Shown here: piece after piece, positions 1-8,412 of the stretch
Layout of the letters: each line of letters opens with the position of its first letter
Numbering within the stretch: position 1 is the stretch's first letter
Made by a program: the position numbers and the translations under genes
Assembly: GCA_000437595.1 (NCBI GenBank)
Contig: FR899798.1
Coordinates: forward strand, 16,496-41,930
From: Faecalibacterium sp. CAG:74
GTDB taxonomy: Bacteria; Bacillota; Clostridia; Christensenellales; Aristaeellaceae
Direction: 5' to 3'
DNA length: 25,435 nt
The notes under the pieces: model-generated
Databases searched by the model: none
Told to the model about the DNA's origin: nothing
The model's input: only the letters and a program-made list of their open reading frames with translations

Positions 1-51
1 TGGTATCCCCTCTTTTCTTTCTCCGTGGCGCTCTTCTGCTTTGACCAGCCG

Positions 52-105
52 CGCGTTGATGGATGAGCGCTGGCGGATGATGTCCAGCGTTCATCCATCA
101 GCGCG
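52..105. repeat. Long near-perfect inverted repeat (22-bp stem, 10-nt loop)
   Basis: The left arm at 52-73 and right arm at 84-105 pair over 22 positions. Two positions differ, and both can form G-U pairs in RNA. It lies about 80 bp past the stop codon of the leftward secreted-protein gene and no T-run follows on either strand, so it is not a standard intrinsic terminator. It may be an RNA-stabilising hairpin or a short repeat element. I see no gene in 1-184. Confidence 0.6.
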
Positions 106-131
106 ACTAAGGCAAGGGCAGGAATCCCCTT

Positions 132-165
132 GGCGCGCTCCTCAGCCGAAGCCGAAGAGCGCGCC
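132..165 (-). terminator. GC-rich hairpin just downstream of the secreted-protein gene
   Basis: GGCGCGCTC at 132-140 pairs perfectly with GAGCGCGCC at 157-165, and the stem extends inward about three more pairs with one mismatch. It starts about 20 nt past the TAA of the leftward gene, the usual place for a 3' hairpin. The T-run of an intrinsic terminator is missing, so it may protect the 3' end instead. Confidence 0.4.
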
Positions 166-184
166 AGAGGAAAGTAGTGCAGGA

Positions 185-2269
185 TTACTCCGCCAGACCG
201 GAGACCGTGAAGGTGAAGACCGTCGTGGTGTTCGGGGCGGGCACGGTCAGCACAACGCCGTCCGCCTTGATGTTGTTGTAGTTGTCCTCAACAATCAGCT
301 TCACCCAATCGCCGGAGGTATCCACCACAACGCCGGACTGCGTCTTGCCTTCGCCAATCTTGATGGTCACATCAGAAATGGTAACGTAGCCTTCCTTGAC
401 CAGCTTGGACGGAATGTCGGTGGAGACGCGGAAGAAGTGGAACGCCGTATCCTCGCCGAAGCCCATTTCGCCCGTGGTCATGGAGCAGGTGTAGGTGCCG
501 TTGCCGGAGATGACCGCATCCTCGAACGTCGCGCCGTAATCGGTAATCGTGCCGTCGTTGTTGGTCTTCGCCAGCTTGGTGAACACATCGTTGTCCGCGT
601 CGCGGCCGTAGGAGGGTTCCTCCCAGTCGTTGCGGAAGATGTAGTTCGGGTCAGACTGCACGGCGATGTACGCGCCGTAGGTCTTGGAGATCAGTTCCTT
701 CACTTCATCTTCGGTCAGGGGCTGTTCGGTTTCCACAACCGGCGGCACACCGTAGATGTAGTCGAAGGTCACGTCGATGGTCTTAATGCCGGAGAGCGCT
801 TCCGCCGTCGCGATCTTCGCGGTCACGCCTTCGAGGTCGCCGTCCGCCACACGGGCTTCCGCCGGGATGTCCGTCACCCATTCATTCCAGATGTTGGAGC
901 GGGTCACGATGCCGTCGTCGGTCGTGGTGAAGTCCTTGCCGAGTTCGATTGCTTCGCCGTTGACCTTGACTTCGGTGATGTCGATGAAGTAGCCGGGGAA
1001 GGTCGCTTCGCCGTTCGCAATGCCGACCGCCATGAACGCAACACCGGGGATTTCGCCGCCCTTAACGCCGGAGAAATCAAGGGACAGGGTGTAGGTGCCG
1101 GGGCCGTCCACGGTCACAGCGTTGCCCTCTGCAAATTCGCCGGGATTCCACGCGGAGGTCGCCCAATCGCTGTCGGCGAACATCAGGAACGCCGTGTCCG
1201 TCTTGGGCACGAGGGTGAAGTCGATTTCGTAGGTCTTGACGGATTCAAACGCCGCCTTGTCCACGATGACAGGAGACACGCCCGTCAGATCCTTGTCGTA
1301 GGAGCGGACAGAAGCGTCAGTGGGAACTTCGGCAACCCATTCGTTCATGATGTTCATGCGGGTTTCCACCTCATCGTCAGAGGAGGTGTAGCCCTTGGTG
1401 AACGCAACGGATTCGCCGTTGATGCGGATATCGTTGAGCTTGATGGACATGCCGGGGAAGAGCTTTTCGCCGTGCTTGATGCCCAGCGCGGTAAAGGCAA
1501 CGCCGGAAGCCGCGCCCGCTTCGGTCGCGGTGAAGTCCAGACCCACGGTGTAGTCGCCCGCGCCGGTCACGGTCGCGTTGGTCGCCTTCACAGCGGAATC
1601 GTCCGTGCCCCAGTACTGGCTCGTCCAAGAAGAGTCGGCGAACATGATGTACGCCATGTCAGCGCCGTAGCGGAAGAGCGTGAAATCAACCTCGACGTTT
1701 TCCACGCGCTCGAATGCCGCCTTGTCCACGGTTATCCAGTTCGCGTCCTCGGTCACGCCGTCCCAGGAACGCGCGTCGGCGGGCAGCTCGCTGACCCATT
1801 CGTTGTAGATGTTGGAGCGGGTAATGATGCCGTCGTCAGAAGAGGTGTAGCCCTTCTTCGCTTCGATGGGCTGACCGTTCACGCGGATTTCGTCTACGCG
1901 AATCGTCCAGCCGGGCAGCGCCTTTTCGCCGTTCTCCAGGCCGATGGCCGCGAACGCAATGCCGCTCGCCGCGCCTTCGGGCGTACCGGTGAAGTCAAGG
2001 CCTACGGTGTAGGAGCCCTCGCCGGTAATCGCCGCCTCGGTCACCTTCATGCCCTCCGCCGGCTCAGAGCCGTCGTGCCACCACTGGTAGTGCCAGTTGG
2101 CGTCGGCATACATCAGGAATGCCGTAGAGAGCGGTTCGACTTCGCCCGCCACGGGAGATGCCACGGGAGATGCCACAGGAGACGCCACAGGAGATTCCGC
2201 CACAGCGGTCATGCCCAGCGCCATCGCCAGCACCATCAGCAGTGCAAGAAACTTCTTGGTGCAATTCAT
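185..2269 (-). CDS. Secreted protein with three tandem beta-rich modules, function unknown
   Basis: This 694-residue protein begins with a signal peptide: basic MNCTKK, a hydrophobic stretch, and a likely cleavage after AVA near residue 24. A fourfold SPVA linker follows (about residues 26-41). Three similar modules come next, at about 49-200, 205-353 and 358-506. Each contains an FADS/YADxxW-like start, a YTxxLDF motif, a GEK/EATFPG-like segment, and GYTSSDD or a variant ending in NEWV. A fourth, more divergent region spans about 530-694. There is no anchor or catalytic motif. The architecture resembles sugar-binding beta-sandwich modules, but that is inference. The start is fixed by an AAGGAGG site seven bases upstream. 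A consensus promoter and a LacI-type operator lie upstream, which would fit sugar-responsive expression. The long rightward reading frame opposite is a shadow. Confidence 0.85.
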   Translation of the reverse strand: MNCTKKFLALLMVLAMALGMTAVAESPVASPVASPVASPVAGEVEPLSTAFLMYADANWHYQWWHDGSEPAEGMKVTEAAITGEGSYTVGLDFTGTPEGAASGIAFAAIGLENGEKALPGWTIRVDEIRVNGQPIEAKKGYTSSDDGIITRSNIYNEWVSELPADARSWDGVTEDANWITVDKAAFERVENVEVDFTLFRYGADMAYIMFADSSWTSQYWGTDDSAVKATNATVTGAGDYTVGLDFTATEAGAASGVAFTALGIKHGEKLFPGMSIKLNDIRINGESVAFTKGYTSSDDEVETRMNIMNEWVAEVPTDASVRSYDKDLTGVSPVIVDKAAFESVKTYEIDFTLVPKTDTAFLMFADSDWATSAWNPGEFAEGNAVTVDGPGTYTLSLDFSGVKGGEIPGVAFMAVGIANGEATFPGYFIDITEVKVNGEAIELGKDFTTTDDGIVTRSNIWNEWVTDIPAEARVADGDLEGVTAKIATAEALSGIKTIDVTFDYIYGVPPVVETEQPLTEDEVKELISKTYGAYIAVQSDPNYIFRNDWEEPSYGRDADNDVFTKLAKTNNDGTITDYGATFEDAVISGNGTYTCSMTTGEMGFGEDTAFHFFRVSTDIPSKLVKEGYVTISDVTIKIGEGKTQSGVVVDTSGDWVKLIVEDNYNNIKADGVVLTVPAPNTTTVFTFTVSGLAE
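2150..2199. repeat. 12-bp tandem repeat encoding the SPVA linker
   Basis: About four copies of a 12-bp unit (GCCACGGGAGAT and close variants) encode SPVA repeats just after the signal peptide. The unit is a multiple of three, so copy-number change would lengthen or shorten the linker without shifting the frame. Confidence 0.7.
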
Positions 2270-2343
2270 GATGATTCCTCCTTAGAGAAGCTGATCGTGC
2301 CTGATGCCTGTCGGCGAAACATTTTCGTAAGTCTCCGAGGTTT

Positions 2344-2359
2344 ACGAAAGCGTTTTCGT
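2344..2359 (-). promoter_or_regulatory. LacI-family-type operator (CRE-like) in the leader of the secreted-protein gene
   Basis: The 16-bp sequence ACGAAAGCGTTTTCGT is palindromic apart from one pair flanking the central CG. It has the CG-centred form of LacI/CcpA-family operators. It differs from the CcpA consensus at the outer positions (CGAAA...TTTCG instead of TGAAA...TTTCA). It sits about 40 nt downstream of the predicted transcription start, suiting a roadblock repressor. A weaker related site lies at 2315-2327. Confidence 0.6.
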
Positions 2360-2402
2360 CTTTGCCCGGATTAAGGGCAGACATTTCCGCACTTGTAAAT
2401 TC

Positions 2403-2431
2403 ATTATAGCTTTTGGCGCGTCATTTGTCAA
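2403..2431 (-). promoter_or_regulatory. Consensus sigma-A promoter for the secreted-protein gene
   Basis: On the minus strand TTGACA (2431-2426) and TATAAT (2408-2403) are separated by exactly 17 bp. Both hexamers are perfect. Transcription would start near 2396, giving a leader of about 125 nt that contains the palindromic operator. The rest of 2432-2642 is AT-rich and shows no gene. Confidence 0.9.
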
Positions 2432-2642
2432 GTTCAAACCATATGATTTACAAGATTTGTGCAAGTTTTTACCGCACTTCTTTATTGAAACTGCCTAAAT
2501 CAATCAGAAATTGATCTGCAAGTTCCTTACACGGATTTTTTCGTCAGACAACGTTTTCGTTGGTGTATTCGATCTGTTGCCGCTCTTTTTCCGACATGAA
2601 AACAGTTGTTTCCCTTTGATATTGTCTGTTTTAGATGCAGAT

Positions 2643-5600
2643 TTACGTCATTTCCCGATTTTTCAGCATTTTCAGCAGGTTCCAGCGTCGCCGCGCAGCT
2701 TCTTCCGCCATTTTGCAGAGGGTTTCGCTCTTCGCCGGATCGCTCCGGCGCAATGCCGCAAACCGCCCCTGCCGCATCAGGAACGCCTGAAAATCCCCGT
2801 CCGGCGCTTTGCTGTCCAGCATCAGCCCATTCGCCGGATGATAGCGGTACAGCGGGAAATACCCGCACTGCACGGCGTCCTTCTCGATTTCCTGCACGTC
2901 ACGCATGTCAATCCCGTGCGCAATGCAGGGCGCATAGGCAATGATGAGCGCCGCGCCATCCCACGCTTCTGCCTCGCGCATGGCCTTCAGCAGCTGATTC
3001 GGATTCGCGCCCATCGCCACCTGCGCAACGTACACATGCCCGTAGGTCATTGCCATCAGCCCCAAATCCTTCTCCGCGCCGGATTTCCCGCCGGACATGA
3101 GCCGCGCCGCCGCACCCGCCGGGGTCGCCTTCGATGCCTGTCCGCCCGTGTTGGAGTACACCTGCGTGTTCAGCACAAGCACCCGCACCTTCTCGCCCGA
3201 TGCCAGCACATGGTCAAGCCCGCCGAAGCCAATATCAAACGCCCATCCATCGCCGCCGATGAGCCACACGCTCTTGGCCGCCAGCAAGTCCGTCGAATCC
3301 GCAATTTCCTTCACCAGCGGATGCGAAAGCGTCTCGCACGCCGCCAGCAGCGCTTCCCCCGCCTGTGCCGAGAGCGCTGTATCCTCACGACTGCCCAGCC
3401 ACGCGCGGCACGATTCCGCCAATTCCGGACACTGTGCCGCCAGCGTCTCGACCTGCTCCGCCAGATGCGCCCGTCGGTGCTTCATCGCCAGATACATCCC
3501 GAAGCCAAATTCCGCGTTATCCTCAAACAGGCTGTTGCCCCACGCCACGCCCTGCCCTTTCTGGTTGACGGTATAGGGGCAGCTGGGCGCGCTCCCTGCG
3601 TAGATGGACGAGCAGCCCGTGGCATTGGCAATCATCAAATGCGAACCGAACAATTGTGTCAGCAGCTTGATATACGGCGTTTCGCCGCACCCCGCGCACG
3701 CGCCGGAGAACTCAAACAGCGGCGTTTTTGCCTGCGCGAGCGGGATGGTGTCCGCCTCCCCGATCGCTGTTTCCGGCAGCGACACGGCGAAATTCCAGTT
3801 TGCCTGCTCCTGCGCCATTTCCGCCGCGGGGCGCATCACCAACGCCTTTTCCTTCGCAGGGCACGTCCGCGCGCAGTTTTCGCATCCCGTGCAGTCCAGC
3901 GGCGACACCTGCACGCGGAAATTCCGCCCGGAAAACGCTTTGCCCTTCGCCCGAACCGTATGAAAATCCGCCGGGAGCGCCGTTTCCGCCAGCGGGTAGA
4001 ACGTGCGGATGCACCCATGCGGGCAGACAAGGCTGCACAGCCCGCACTGGATGCACGCTTTCGCCCGCCACTGCGGAATCTGCCGCGCAATGCCGCGCTT
4101 TTCGAGCCGACTCGTGCCCAGCGGCGCAAACCCGCGCGCGTCCATGGCGGACACCGGCAGCATGTCTCCTTGCTGGCGCAGCATCGGGCGCATGAAGGCT
4201 TCGACTGCTGATTGCGGCGCATCATCCGGCGTATCAGGCAGTTCCACCCATTCCGGCGGCACGTCCACTCGTCGCAGTGCATTCGCCGTCTTCGCAATTG
4301 CATTCAGATTCGCCGCGACGACCCGCTCGCCCTTCTTCGCATATGCCGCCTGAACCGATTCGGTCAGCAGCTGCTGCCGCTGCTCTTCCGGCAAAAAGGC
4401 ATTTAATTGGAAGAAAGCCGTCTGCATGACCGTGTTGATGCGCCCGCCCAAGCCGCACTGCGCCGCGATTGCGTCCGCGTCGATGGCGTACAGCAGCGCA
4501 TGGCGTTTCGCAATGCTCCGGCGCAGCTTCGCGGGAATCTCCATGCCGTCCGGGAGATTCAGCAGCACCGTGCCGCCCGGCTTGACGCTCTGCGCCACCA
4601 CGTCCAGATTCATCAGCGTCGGCTGATGGCACGCGAGAAAGTCCGCCTGCCCAATCAAGTACGGCGCGCGAATTGGCGCCGCCCCTATCCGCAGATGACT
4701 GACCGTGTACCCACCGGATTTCTTGGAGTCATACGCAAAATACGCTTGCACCTGCCGATCCGTCTGCGCGCTCATCATTTTTATGGCGCTCTTGTTTGCT
4801 CCAACCGTGCCATCTGCGCCCAGCCCAAAGAACTTGCAGCTGATAACGCCCTCGTCCGGCAAGGCAAAATGCGCGTCTATCGGCAGGGACAAGTGCGTCA
4901 CATCGTCGTCGATACCGACGGTGAAGTGCTGCCCAGCTTCCATCGTGTCCAGCGCATCAAACACAGCCTTGACCATTGCGGGTGTGAACTCCTTGCTGCC
5001 CAGCCCGTACCGTCCGCCGCAGACCTTTGCCGTCCGTCCGGCAGCAAACAGCGCCGCGCTCACGTCCAAATACAACGGTTCACCGAGTGCGCCGGACTCC
5101 TTCGTGCGGTCAAGCACAGCGATCCGCTCCGCGCTCTCCGGGATAGCCGTCAGCAGCGCTTCTGCCGAGAACGGACGGAACAGGCGAACCCGCACCACAC
5201 CGACTTTCTCCCCCGTCCGCATGAGTGCCCGCGCGGTTTCCTCCGCCGTCTCCGCGCCCGACCCCATCAGCACCAGCACTTTCTTCGCGTCCGGCACACC
5301 CGTGTAGGAGAACAGACGCATCGGGCGCCCCGTCAGCGCCGCGACGCGGTTCATCGTGTCCTGCACGATTTCCGGCAGGGCGAAGTAGTATGGGTTCGCT
5401 GCTTCCCGCCCCTGAAAATACACGTCCGGATTCTGACTCGTCCCCTGCTGATGCGGATGCTCCGGGTTCATGGCGCGCGCCCGGAACTGCTGGATTTGCG
5501 TCCGCGGCAGCAGTCCGCGTAATTCATCCTCGTCAAGCGCCTCGAACCGCTGGATTTCATGGCTCGTGCGGAAGCCGTCAAAGAAATGCAGCATTGGCAC

Positions 5601-6086
5601 GCTGCCCGCCATCGCGCTCAGATGCGCCACGACCGCCAAATCCGCCGCTTCCTGCACCGATGCCGCGCAGAGCATCCCCCAGCCCGCACTGCGCACCGCC
5701 ATCACATCGCTGTGGTCGCCGAAGATGGACAGCGCGTGGTACGCCAGCGCCCGCGCCGCGACGTGCATCACCCCCGGCAGCAGCTCGCCCGAAATTTTGC
5801 ACATATCCGGCAGCATCAGCAGCAGCCCCTGCGACGCGGTGAAGGTCGTCGCCAGCGCGCCCGCCGAGAGCATCCCGTGCAGCGCGCCCGCCGCGCCGCC
5901 CTCGCTCTGCATCTCCGTCAGCCGCATTTTCTGCCCGAACACGTTGCGTTTGCCCGCGCGTGCCCACTCGTCACAGTTCTCTGCCATCGGCGTAGACGGC
6001 GTAATCGGATAAACCGCTGCCGTTTCGCTGAGCGCGTATGCCACCTGTGCCGCTGCCAAATTGCCATCGCCCACCATCGTTTTCAT
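2643..6086 (-). CDS. nifJ: Pyruvate:ferredoxin (flavodoxin) oxidoreductase
   Basis: This cytoplasmic enzyme oxidises pyruvate with CoA to acetyl-CoA and CO2 and reduces ferredoxin, a central step of anaerobic fermentation. The chain is 1147 residues, the normal single-subunit length. The N-terminal domain opens with GDGNLAAAQVAYALSE and YPITPSTPMAE. Two 4Fe-4S ferredoxin motifs lie at about C678/681/684/688 and C732/735/738/742. Further conserved cysteines for the third cluster lie at about 797, 800, 825 and 1054. The thiamine diphosphate site is seen as GDGW (about 945) and NTQVYSNTGGQ (about 973-983). I chose the ATG at 6086 because the protein begins there in the family and a GGAGG lies 12 nt upstream; an upstream in-frame ATG at 6158 would add 24 unlike residues. 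No damage is visible. Confidence 0.97.
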   Translation of the reverse strand: MKTMVGDGNLAAAQVAYALSETAAVYPITPSTPMAENCDEWARAGKRNVFGQKMRLTEMQSEGGAAGALHGMLSAGALATTFTASQGLLLMLPDMCKISGELLPGVMHVAARALAYHALSIFGDHSDVMAVRSAGWGMLCAASVQEAADLAVVAHLSAMAGSVPMLHFFDGFRTSHEIQRFEALDEDELRGLLPRTQIQQFRARAMNPEHPHQQGTSQNPDVYFQGREAANPYYFALPEIVQDTMNRVAALTGRPMRLFSYTGVPDAKKVLVLMGSGAETAEETARALMRTGEKVGVVRVRLFRPFSAEALLTAIPESAERIAVLDRTKESGALGEPLYLDVSAALFAAGRTAKVCGGRYGLGSKEFTPAMVKAVFDALDTMEAGQHFTVGIDDDVTHLSLPIDAHFALPDEGVISCKFFGLGADGTVGANKSAIKMMSAQTDRQVQAYFAYDSKKSGGYTVSHLRIGAAPIRAPYLIGQADFLACHQPTLMNLDVVAQSVKPGGTVLLNLPDGMEIPAKLRRSIAKRHALLYAIDADAIAAQCGLGGRINTVMQTAFFQLNAFLPEEQRQQLLTESVQAAYAKKGERVVAANLNAIAKTANALRRVDVPPEWVELPDTPDDAPQSAVEAFMRPMLRQQGDMLPVSAMDARGFAPLGTSRLEKRGIARQIPQWRAKACIQCGLCSLVCPHGCIRTFYPLAETALPADFHTVRAKGKAFSGRNFRVQVSPLDCTGCENCARTCPAKEKALVMRPAAEMAQEQANWNFAVSLPETAIGEADTIPLAQAKTPLFEFSGACAGCGETPYIKLLTQLFGSHLMIANATGCSSIYAGSAPSCPYTVNQKGQGVAWGNSLFEDNAEFGFGMYLAMKHRRAHLAEQVETLAAQCPELAESCRAWLGSREDTALSAQAGEALLAACETLSHPLVKEIADSTDLLAAKSVWLIGGDGWAFDIGFGGLDHVLASGEKVRVLVLNTQVYSNTGGQASKATPAGAAARLMSGGKSGAEKDLGLMAMTYGHVYVAQVAMGANPNQLLKAMREAEAWDGAALIIAYAPCIAHGIDMRDVQEIEKDAVQCGYFPLYRYHPANGLMLDSKAPDGDFQAFLMRQGRFAALRRSDPAKSETLCKMAEEAARRRWNLLKMLKNREMT

Positions 6087-6121
6087 CCGCTTTTTGCACC
6101 TCCATGCGCCTGTTTCCGCGT

Positions 6122-6152
6122 ATTGTATCCGCACGGATGCGTTTCCATGCAA
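6122..6152 (-). promoter_or_regulatory. Possible nifJ promoter with small palindrome
   Basis: On the minus strand a TTGCAT-like -35 (6152-6147) and TACAAT -10 (6127-6122) have a long 19-bp spacer. The palindrome ATCCGCACGGAT lies between them. This is the best candidate in the gap but is weak. Confidence 0.3.
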
Positions 6153-6190
6153 AAGCACGCAGAAATTGCGAAAAAAAGTGAATTTCCCTC

Positions 6191-6219
6191 TTGACAGGCG
6201 GGGTAAAGCGTGGTATAAT
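6191..6219 (+). promoter_or_regulatory. Consensus promoter for the tRNA pair
   Basis: TTGACA (6191-6196) and TATAAT (6214-6219) are separated by 17 bp. Both hexamers are perfect and point at the two tRNA genes, which start about 48 bp downstream of the -10. Confidence 0.9.
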
Positions 6220-6266
6220 CATTTTCGCAGTCAGCGAGTGGCGCAAGTCAATCGTTGAAGTGCCAA

Positions 6267-6337
6267 TGGGGAATGGTGTAATGGCAGCACCTACGACTCT
6301 GACTCGTATTGTCTAGGTTCAAATCCTAGTTCCCCAG
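6267..6337 (+). tRNA. tRNA-Gln (anticodon CTG)
   Basis: A full cloverleaf is visible. The acceptor stem is TGGGGAA/TTCCCCA. The anticodon stem TACGA/TCGTA holds the loop CTCTGAC, giving anticodon CTG (Gln, CAG codons). The T arm contains GGTTCAAATCC. The TGGGG start is typical of bacterial tRNA-Gln. The 3' CCA is not encoded. Confidence 0.95.
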
Positions 6338-6342
6338 CGTTT

Positions 6343-6415
6343 GCCTCCGTTGTCTAGTGGCCTAGGACGCCGCCCTCTCAAGGCGAAAACACGGGTTCGA
6401 ATCCCGTCGGAGGTG
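6343..6415 (+). tRNA. tRNA-Glu (anticodon CTC)
   Basis: Five bases after tRNA-Gln. The acceptor stem is GCCTCCG/CGGAGGT with a G-T first pair. The D arm contains TTGTCTAGTGG, typical of tRNA-Glu. The anticodon loop CTCTCAA gives CTC (Glu, GAG codons). The T arm is ACGGGTTCGAATCCCGT. The first anticodon-stem pair is a C-A mismatch. CCA is not encoded. It is cotranscribed with tRNA-Gln. Confidence 0.95.
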
Positions 6416-6419
6416 CATC

Positions 6420-6451
6420 ATCCTTCGCTCTTACAGCGGAGGATTTTTTTT
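6420..6451 (+). terminator. Intrinsic terminator of the tRNA operon
   Basis: The arms ATCCTTCGCT (6420-6429) and AGCGGAGGAT (6435-6444) form a 10-bp stem with one T-G pair, followed directly by a run of eight T. It closes the tRNA transcript. Confidence 0.9.
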
Positions 6452-6524
6452 GTGTTTCTTTATACGATTTCCAGATTCGCTGCGCATCTTGGCGCATTCT
6501 TGTATTGCATTTTTCGTCGTCTTC

Positions 6525-6553
6525 TTGCCTGTTCCCTGCTTTTATGGTATACT
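6525..6553 (+). promoter_or_regulatory. Promoter for the 6584-8406 unit
   Basis: TTGCCT (6525-6530), a 17-bp spacer, then TATACT (6548-6553). It lies 30 bp before the start codon and past the tRNA terminator. Confidence 0.65.
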
Positions 6554-6583
6554 GAAGAAAAGGACGTAGGAGGGCACCCGACG

Positions 6584-7840
6584 ATGAACACAGACGTGCT
6601 GTTTGACCGCGCATTTGCCATCCGTGCCGCAAAGCCGTGGCAACATTTGTTTGATACGCATATTTTTGCAGTTCGCTTTTCTGATGGTGAAATTGCGTGC
6701 TGCTCCGTCATGGGGCGCAACGGCACGCATCTGGCGCTGGCGCTTTATTCCCTCACGGACGGTCTGTACGCGCTTGACAAACTCATGACCACAGACATGC
6801 GCGTTCTGCCGCGCCATCGAGCGGAGGAATGTATGCTCGGGCAGGACTGCATTCAGGTATCCTTCGAGAATGCGCAGGAAATCCTCGCGAAGGAGGCAAA
6901 GGCCGTCCGCGCCTACGCCAAAGCACACGGCATTTCCCTGCGCGGACAGCACAATTTTCCGGTTTTCCATCGCTATCGTCCATCGCGCATGCCGTGGGCG
7001 CTGACTGACGAAACCGAGCAGCAGCATCTATTGGAAGCAATGGATGCCCTGCTGGAAATATCGCGTCGGCTCAACACAGAAGAGCCTCTTGCCTTGGGGC
7101 TGATTGAGGGCGACCCATTCACGCACCCGATTCCCCTGCTGACCGCGACCCCCGACGGCTATCGCTGGGATTCCTACACGCTGCAAAAGCCCGACGCGCC
7201 GGCACTCCCGACGGGCAAAATTGAGGATGAACTGGCGCTGGCGCGGCTGAAGAAGCGCAAGAAGCCCTGTGCACCGTGGGCGCTGGCGGTGTTTATGTCC
7301 CCCACCCCTGTTCAGGCCAAACCAGCCCAAGTGCCATATTTTCCTTATTTGCTCTGTGTTGTCGATACCGGCAGCGGCAAAATGCTGACGCTCACGCCGC
7401 CGCGCAAAATCGACGAATACGCTCCCCACTTCTCCGCTGATTTCCTTCCCCTGCTCCAGCAGCACGGTCTTCCCCGTGAGTTTTGGTCAGCGGATGACCG
7501 CACAACGGCATTCATTACGCCGATTGCCAAGCAATTGGGCATTCCCGTCAATGTGCAGGCGGACATGACGCCGATGGATGAACTGCTGGACGAACTTTAC
7601 GACCATCTGAACGATGCTTCATTTGAAGGTGCAGATGAAATGGGCAATGCGCCGGATGATGCCGAGGTGCTTCGGCTTCTTGCCGCCCACATTGCCGACG
7701 CGCCGGAAACACTCCGCGCCATACCGGATTACATGCTGACCGAGATACGCGCCGCAATTGCCGCACTCCCTAACTCGCGGGACGCCTTGCGCGCACTGGA
7801 CGAAGAAATAAAGCGCCGCCGTCTCCCGCCGCAACAATGA
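6584..7840 (+). CDS. Uncharacterised cytoplasmic protein, probable DUF7309/DUF6930 type
   Basis: A 418-residue soluble protein with no signal peptide or membrane segment. The N-terminal part (KPWQHLFDTHIFAVRFSDGE, then CSVMGRNGTHLALALY) resembles the domain I know as DUF7309. The segment around residues 290-350 (FWSADDRTTAFITPIAKQLG, then VQADMTPMDELLDELYDHL) resembles DUF6930. Both names are from memory and the function is unknown. The ATG at 6584 is chosen because GGAGGG lies about 10 nt upstream and a promoter lies just before it; the frame stays open upstream through the tRNA genes, which cannot be coding. The stop codon is eight bases before the TetR regulator start, so the two are likely cotranscribed. 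Confidence 0.8.
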   Translation: MNTDVLFDRAFAIRAAKPWQHLFDTHIFAVRFSDGEIACCSVMGRNGTHLALALYSLTDGLYALDKLMTTDMRVLPRHRAEECMLGQDCIQVSFENAQEILAKEAKAVRAYAKAHGISLRGQHNFPVFHRYRPSRMPWALTDETEQQHLLEAMDALLEISRRLNTEEPLALGLIEGDPFTHPIPLLTATPDGYRWDSYTLQKPDAPALPTGKIEDELALARLKKRKKPCAPWALAVFMSPTPVQAKPAQVPYFPYLLCVVDTGSGKMLTLTPPRKIDEYAPHFSADFLPLLQQHGLPREFWSADDRTTAFITPIAKQLGIPVNVQADMTPMDELLDELYDHLNDASFEGADEMGNAPDDAEVLRLLAAHIADAPETLRAIPDYMLTEIRAAIAALPNSRDALRALDEEIKRRRLPPQQ

Positions 7841-7848
7841 GGTGAAGC

Positions 7849-8406
7849 ATGTCGCAGACCACAAAACGCGCCTTAGCGCAAAGCCTGAAAAAGCTCCTGC
7901 AAACGAAGCCGCTGAGCAAAATCACCATCAACGATATTGCTGAGGACTGCGGTGTCAGCCGGATGACGTTCTACTACCATTTTGCAGATATATACGACTT
8001 GGTAGAGTGGACGTGTCAAGAGGATGCGAGCGTCGCGCTTGCCGGCAACAAGACGTACAGCACATGGCAGCAAGGCTTCCTGAACATCTTCCATCTTGTC
8101 TTGGAAAACAAAACGTTCGTCCTGAACGTCTACCACTCTATCAGCCGCGAGCATTTGGAGCGCTATCTCTATCAGCTGACGTATGACCTGCTGATTGGCG
8201 TGGTTGAGGAAAAAGCCGTCGGGCTGTCCGTCAGTGACCGTGACAAGGCGTTCATTGCCAACTTCTACAAATACGCGTTTGTCGGCTTGATGCTGAACTG
8301 GATTCGCGAGGGCATGAAGGAAGACCCAACGGCGATTATTGACCGGCTCAGCGTGCTGATTCACGGCGATATCACCCGTGCGCTGCACAAATACAGCGCA
8401 AGCTGA
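7849..8406 (+). CDS. TetR/AcrR family regulator, DhaS-like
   Basis: A 185-residue DNA-binding regulator. The N-terminal TetR helix-turn-helix is clear at about residues 5-52: TKRALAQSLKKLL, then ITINDIAEDCGVSRMTFYYHF, with the invariant TFYYHF recognition helix. The C-terminal half is helical and of the type in DhaS-like regulators that often act on nearby genes. The ligand is unknown. The RBS GAGGTGA overlaps the stop codon of the preceding gene, so translation is probably coupled. It may regulate the upstream gene, but no clear operator is seen at that promoter. Confidence 0.88.
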   Translation: MSQTTKRALAQSLKKLLQTKPLSKITINDIAEDCGVSRMTFYYHFADIYDLVEWTCQEDASVALAGNKTYSTWQQGFLNIFHLVLENKTFVLNVYHSISREHLERYLYQLTYDLLIGVVEEKAVGLSVSDRDKAFIANFYKYAFVGLMLNWIREGMKEDPTAIIDRLSVLIHGDITRALHKYSAS

Positions 8407-8412
8407 CATGTA

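Noticed and set aside
41..2374. Long rightward reading frame of 777 codons
   Set aside because: It is antisense to the secreted protein, which has a signal peptide, repeats, RBS and promoter; the rightward product is a His/Arg/Gly/Val-rich composition typical of a GC-rich shadow.
2544..2597. Leftward 17-codon peptide frame starting MSEKERQQIEYTNENVV in the nifJ/secreted-protein gap
   Set aside because: No clear RBS, very short, and no independent support; the coding-like sequence past its stop is not enough to call a pseudogene.
2511..4211. Rightward 566-codon reading frame
   Set aside because: Antisense to nifJ; Arg/His/Pro-rich shadow with no domain.
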